6,777 nt of DNA from an uncultured Collinsella sp. GTDB lineage: Bacteria > Actinomycetota > Coriobacteriia > Coriobacteriales > Coriobacteriaceae. Under the pieces are notes generated by a model. That model was given only the letters and a program-made list of their open reading frames with translations. It had not been told where the DNA came from and searched no databases. The DNA is taken from assembly GCA_900556365.1 (NCBI GenBank), contig USOG01000079.1:1-6777 (forward strand), read 5' to 3'. This document shows, one piece after another, positions 6,152-6,777 of this stretch. A program made the position numbers and the translations under genes. Position 1 is the stretch's first letter. Each line of letters starts with the position of its first letter.

Positions 6152-6254
6152 CGAAACAGCTTCGAAACACGCGATTTGCGCGTTGGGTGCTCAAAAACGC
6201 TTCTACCTGCATCGTAATCAAAACGAAACATCTGCTTGTCGGCTTATGCGAAAC
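6152..6254 (+). promoter_or_regulatory. Cluster of four CGAAAC motifs upstream of gdhA
   Basis: CGAAAC occurs at 6152-6157, 6163-6168, 6224-6229 and 6249-6254. The first two form GAAAC-n6-GAAAC (6153-6168). The third forms GTAAT-n6-GAAAC (6214-6229). These resemble the actinobacterial GlnR box GTnAC-n6-GAAAC, which would make sense for a nitrogen-assimilation gene. Whether this organism has GlnR is not known from the window. A short perfect hairpin, ACGCG/CGCGT, lies at 6169-6183 between the sites. Confidence 0.35.
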
Positions 6255-6255
6255 T

Positions 6256-6285
6256 TTGCTGCAACAGTGCGATATTATCCATACT
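6256..6285 (+). promoter_or_regulatory. Possible gdhA promoter
   Basis: TTGCTG at 6256-6261 and CATACT at 6280-6285 are separated by 18 bases. TATTAT at 6273-6278 is a better -10 but has no -35 at proper distance. The region is AT-richer than its surroundings and lies just downstream of the CGAAAC motifs. A GGCGC/GCGCC hairpin (6299-6313) would be in the leader. The assignment is tentative. Confidence 0.25.
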
Positions 6286-6291
6286 CGATAA

Positions 6292-6777
<486 letters not shown>

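Overview
The window is a high-GC bacterial segment with every gene on the + strand. The codon use, protein sequences and gene content suggest an anaerobic gut actinobacterium of the Coriobacteriia, probably Collinsella-like. That placement is an inference from general resemblance, not from a search.

Layout: (1) 1-1158, the C-terminal part of a molybdopterin-dependent oxidoreductase that resembles PhsA/PsrA and is cut by the left edge. (2) A 76-base gap with a candidate promoter and dyad symmetries. (3) selA (1235-2692) and selB (2689-4656), joined by an ATGA overlap. (4) A 400-base intergenic stretch holding a long imperfect palindrome (4682-4748), an extended -10 promoter, a complete selC tRNA-Sec gene with anticodon UCA (4806-4902) and a strong intrinsic terminator (4912-4966). 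(5) mobA (5057-5689). (6) A small Cys-rich protein of the DUF3343 / Se-S-carrier-like family (5705-6100). (7) A hairpin and a 250-base regulatory region with four CGAAAC motifs. (8) The first 142 codons of gdhA, NADP-type glutamate dehydrogenase, cut by the right edge.

Functionally the middle is a selenocysteine decoding locus. SelA converts Ser-tRNA-Sec to Sec-tRNA-Sec, SelB delivers it to UGA codons, and the tRNA itself lies immediately downstream. selD (selenophosphate synthetase) is not in the window. A molybdoenzyme lies upstream, and MobA (guanine-dinucleotide form of the molybdenum cofactor) and a putative selenium/sulfur carrier lie downstream. The neighbourhood therefore looks organised to make selenium- and molybdenum-dependent enzymes such as Sec-containing formate dehydrogenases or other molybdoenzymes, though none with a visible Sec codon is inside the window. 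gdhA has its own upstream region and appears to be a separate transcription unit for nitrogen assimilation.

The points most worth checking are the tRNA-Sec gene, the Lys-to-Met change in the SelB guanine-recognition motif, the seven-cysteine N-terminal extension on the Se/S-carrier-like protein, the palindrome downstream of selB, and the CGAAAC motifs before gdhA.
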